Shown here: one piece after another, positions 5,899 through 6,520 of the stretch
How positions within the stretch are numbered: the stretch's first letter is position 1
Layout: every line of letters begins with the position of its first letter
Assembly: GCA_030692905.1 (NCBI GenBank)
Contig: JAUYBT010000228.1
Location: forward strand, 1-6,520
Direction: 5' to 3'
Length of the DNA: 6,520 nt
Source: Bacteroidales bacterium
Lineage (GTDB): Bacteria > Bacteroidota > Bacteroidia > Bacteroidales > VadinHA17
Translations under genes and position numbers: made by a program
The notes under the pieces: model-generated
What the model was told of the DNA's origin: nothing
Seen by the model: only the letters and a program-made list of their open reading frames with translations
Database searches by the model: none

Positions 5899-5926
5899 AA
5901 ATTTGAAAATTTGAAAATTTGAAAAT
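5899..5926. repeat. Tandem 8-bp repeat, TTTGAAAA x3
   Basis: Three exact copies of TTTGAAAA occupy 5902-5925, flanked by partial copies, six bases after the dtd stop codon. From memory, similar runs of TTTGAAAAT occur between genes in Bacteroidetes, but I cannot confirm this here. Perfect short-period copies are prone to slippage. Each copy supplies a TTTG that could act as a -33 element, but no matching TAnnTTTG box follows before the next gene. Confidence 0.65.
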
Positions 5927-5978
5927 GTTGGAATTATTAAATGAAGAACAGATTACTGTCAGATAAAAATCTATAAAC

Positions 5979-6520
5979 ATGAACATTGATAAAACCGAAG
6001 AAAAAACTTCAAAAAAATCTGTCCTTCTTGTTGCGACTTTTGCAGCATTTCTGACTCCCTTTCTTGGTTCTGCGGTTAACCTGGCTCTGCCATCAATAGG
6101 TAAGGATCTCAATGCAAATGCGATTGAGCTGGGGTGGGTAATCAGCAGTTTTATTTTATCCTCAGCAATATTTCTTCTGCCGTTTGGACGTCTGGCTGAC
6201 ATTATCGGAAGGAAAAAGATTTTTTCGCTTGGGATTTTACTGTTTACCATTTCAACTTTTCTGATAATATTTTCCGGTAGCATTACTTATCTGATAGTTT
6301 TCCGGATATTCCAGGGATTATCCAGTGCAATGATCTTTGGTACAAGTCTTGCAATAATCACCTCTGTTTTTCAGCCCGGAGAGCGAGGAAGAGCTATGGG
6401 CATCAATATAACGGCAGTATACCTTGGACTTTCATGCGGTCCTGTAATCGGAGGATTACTGACCCAGTATCTTGGGTGGAGAAGTATTTTTGCATTTCTT
6501 GTTCCTTTTGGTATTATTTC
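5979..6520 (+). CDS. DHA2-family (EmrB/QacA-type) MFS drug/proton antiporter, N-terminal 180 residues, cut by window edge
   Basis: This is an inner-membrane efflux transporter. The frame is open from ATG 5979 to the window end. After a charged 14-residue N-terminus, helix 1 runs into AVNLALPSIGKDL (32-44), the DHA2 position usually reading VNVALP. MFS motif A is GRLADIIGRKK (70-80), motif B is FRIFQGLSSAMI (108-119) and the antiporter motif C is GLSCGPVIGG (150-159), followed by GWRSIFAF (166-173). Motif C marks export by proton exchange, in contrast to the AmpG-like permease earlier in the window, which lacks it. Full-length relatives have about 450-500 residues and 14 helices. The substrate is unknown; multidrug or toxic-compound export is the family role. 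No Shine-Dalgarno sequence is seen, and the leader is A-rich (GATAAAAATCTATAAAC). Confidence 0.87.
   Translation, partial: MNIDKTEEKTSKKSVLLVATFAAFLTPFLGSAVNLALPSIGKDLNANAIELGWVISSFILSSAIFLLPFGRLADIIGRKKIFSLGILLFTISTFLIIFSGSITYLIVFRIFQGLSSAMIFGTSLAIITSVFQPGERGRAMGINITAVYLGLSCGPVIGGLLTQYLGWRSIFAFLVPFGII

Noticed and set aside
5840..6283. Minus-strand 147-codon frame
   Set aside because: It crosses the dtd end, the tandem repeat and the antiporter start; the plus-strand genes explain the sequence.
1..6520. CRISPR array, tRNA/rRNA genes, transposase or phage genes
   Set aside because: None was recognised on either strand; the repeats present are short and local.

Overview
The window looks like chromosomal DNA from a member of the Bacteroidetes (Bacteroidota). 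The base composition is AT-rich. There are no Shine-Dalgarno sequences ahead of the starts, only A/T-rich leaders. Several intergenic sites match the phylum's promoter pattern, a -7 box TAnnTTTG with a TTTG about 19 bases upstream. The TonB receptor and the HemN variant also read like Bacteroidetes proteins. All family names come from reading translated motifs; no database search was run.

Layout. Bases 1-3940 are a tightly packed minus-strand unit. It runs from a TonB-dependent outer-membrane receptor (GTG start at 3940), across 2 bases, to an AmpG/RhtX/FptX-like permease (start 1844), then with a 14-base overlap to hemN (start 649, cut by the left edge). Upstream are a 232-base leader and a small unrecognised one-helix membrane protein (4173-4523). 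That small gene has the best promoter in the window (4544-4574), which may drive the whole series. Bases 4536-4817 hold no intact gene. They contain that promoter, a 9-bp-arm hairpin, an apparent orphan plus-strand promoter with a 15-codon signal-peptide-like stub, and a short repeat-like fragment.

mntP (manganese exporter, minus, 4818-5381) and dtd (D-aminoacyl-tRNA deacylase, plus, 5441-5893) diverge from a 59-base gap. At its centre is a perfect 19-bp palindrome that places a TATATTTG -7 box on each strand. After dtd come an 8-bp triplicated repeat and the start of a DHA2-type drug/proton antiporter (5979 to the right edge).

How the genes may work together. The receptor and the one-component permease form a plausible two-membrane import route, as in the FptA-FptX (pyochelin) and RhtA-RhtX (rhizobactin) pairs. 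The translationally overlapping hemN, an anaerobic enzyme of late haem synthesis, suggests that the cargo could be a porphyrin such as coproporphyrin(ogen), or an iron or haem source co-regulated with haem synthesis. This is the most interesting hypothesis here, and it is inference. mntP, dtd and the DHA2 pump look like ordinary separate functions.
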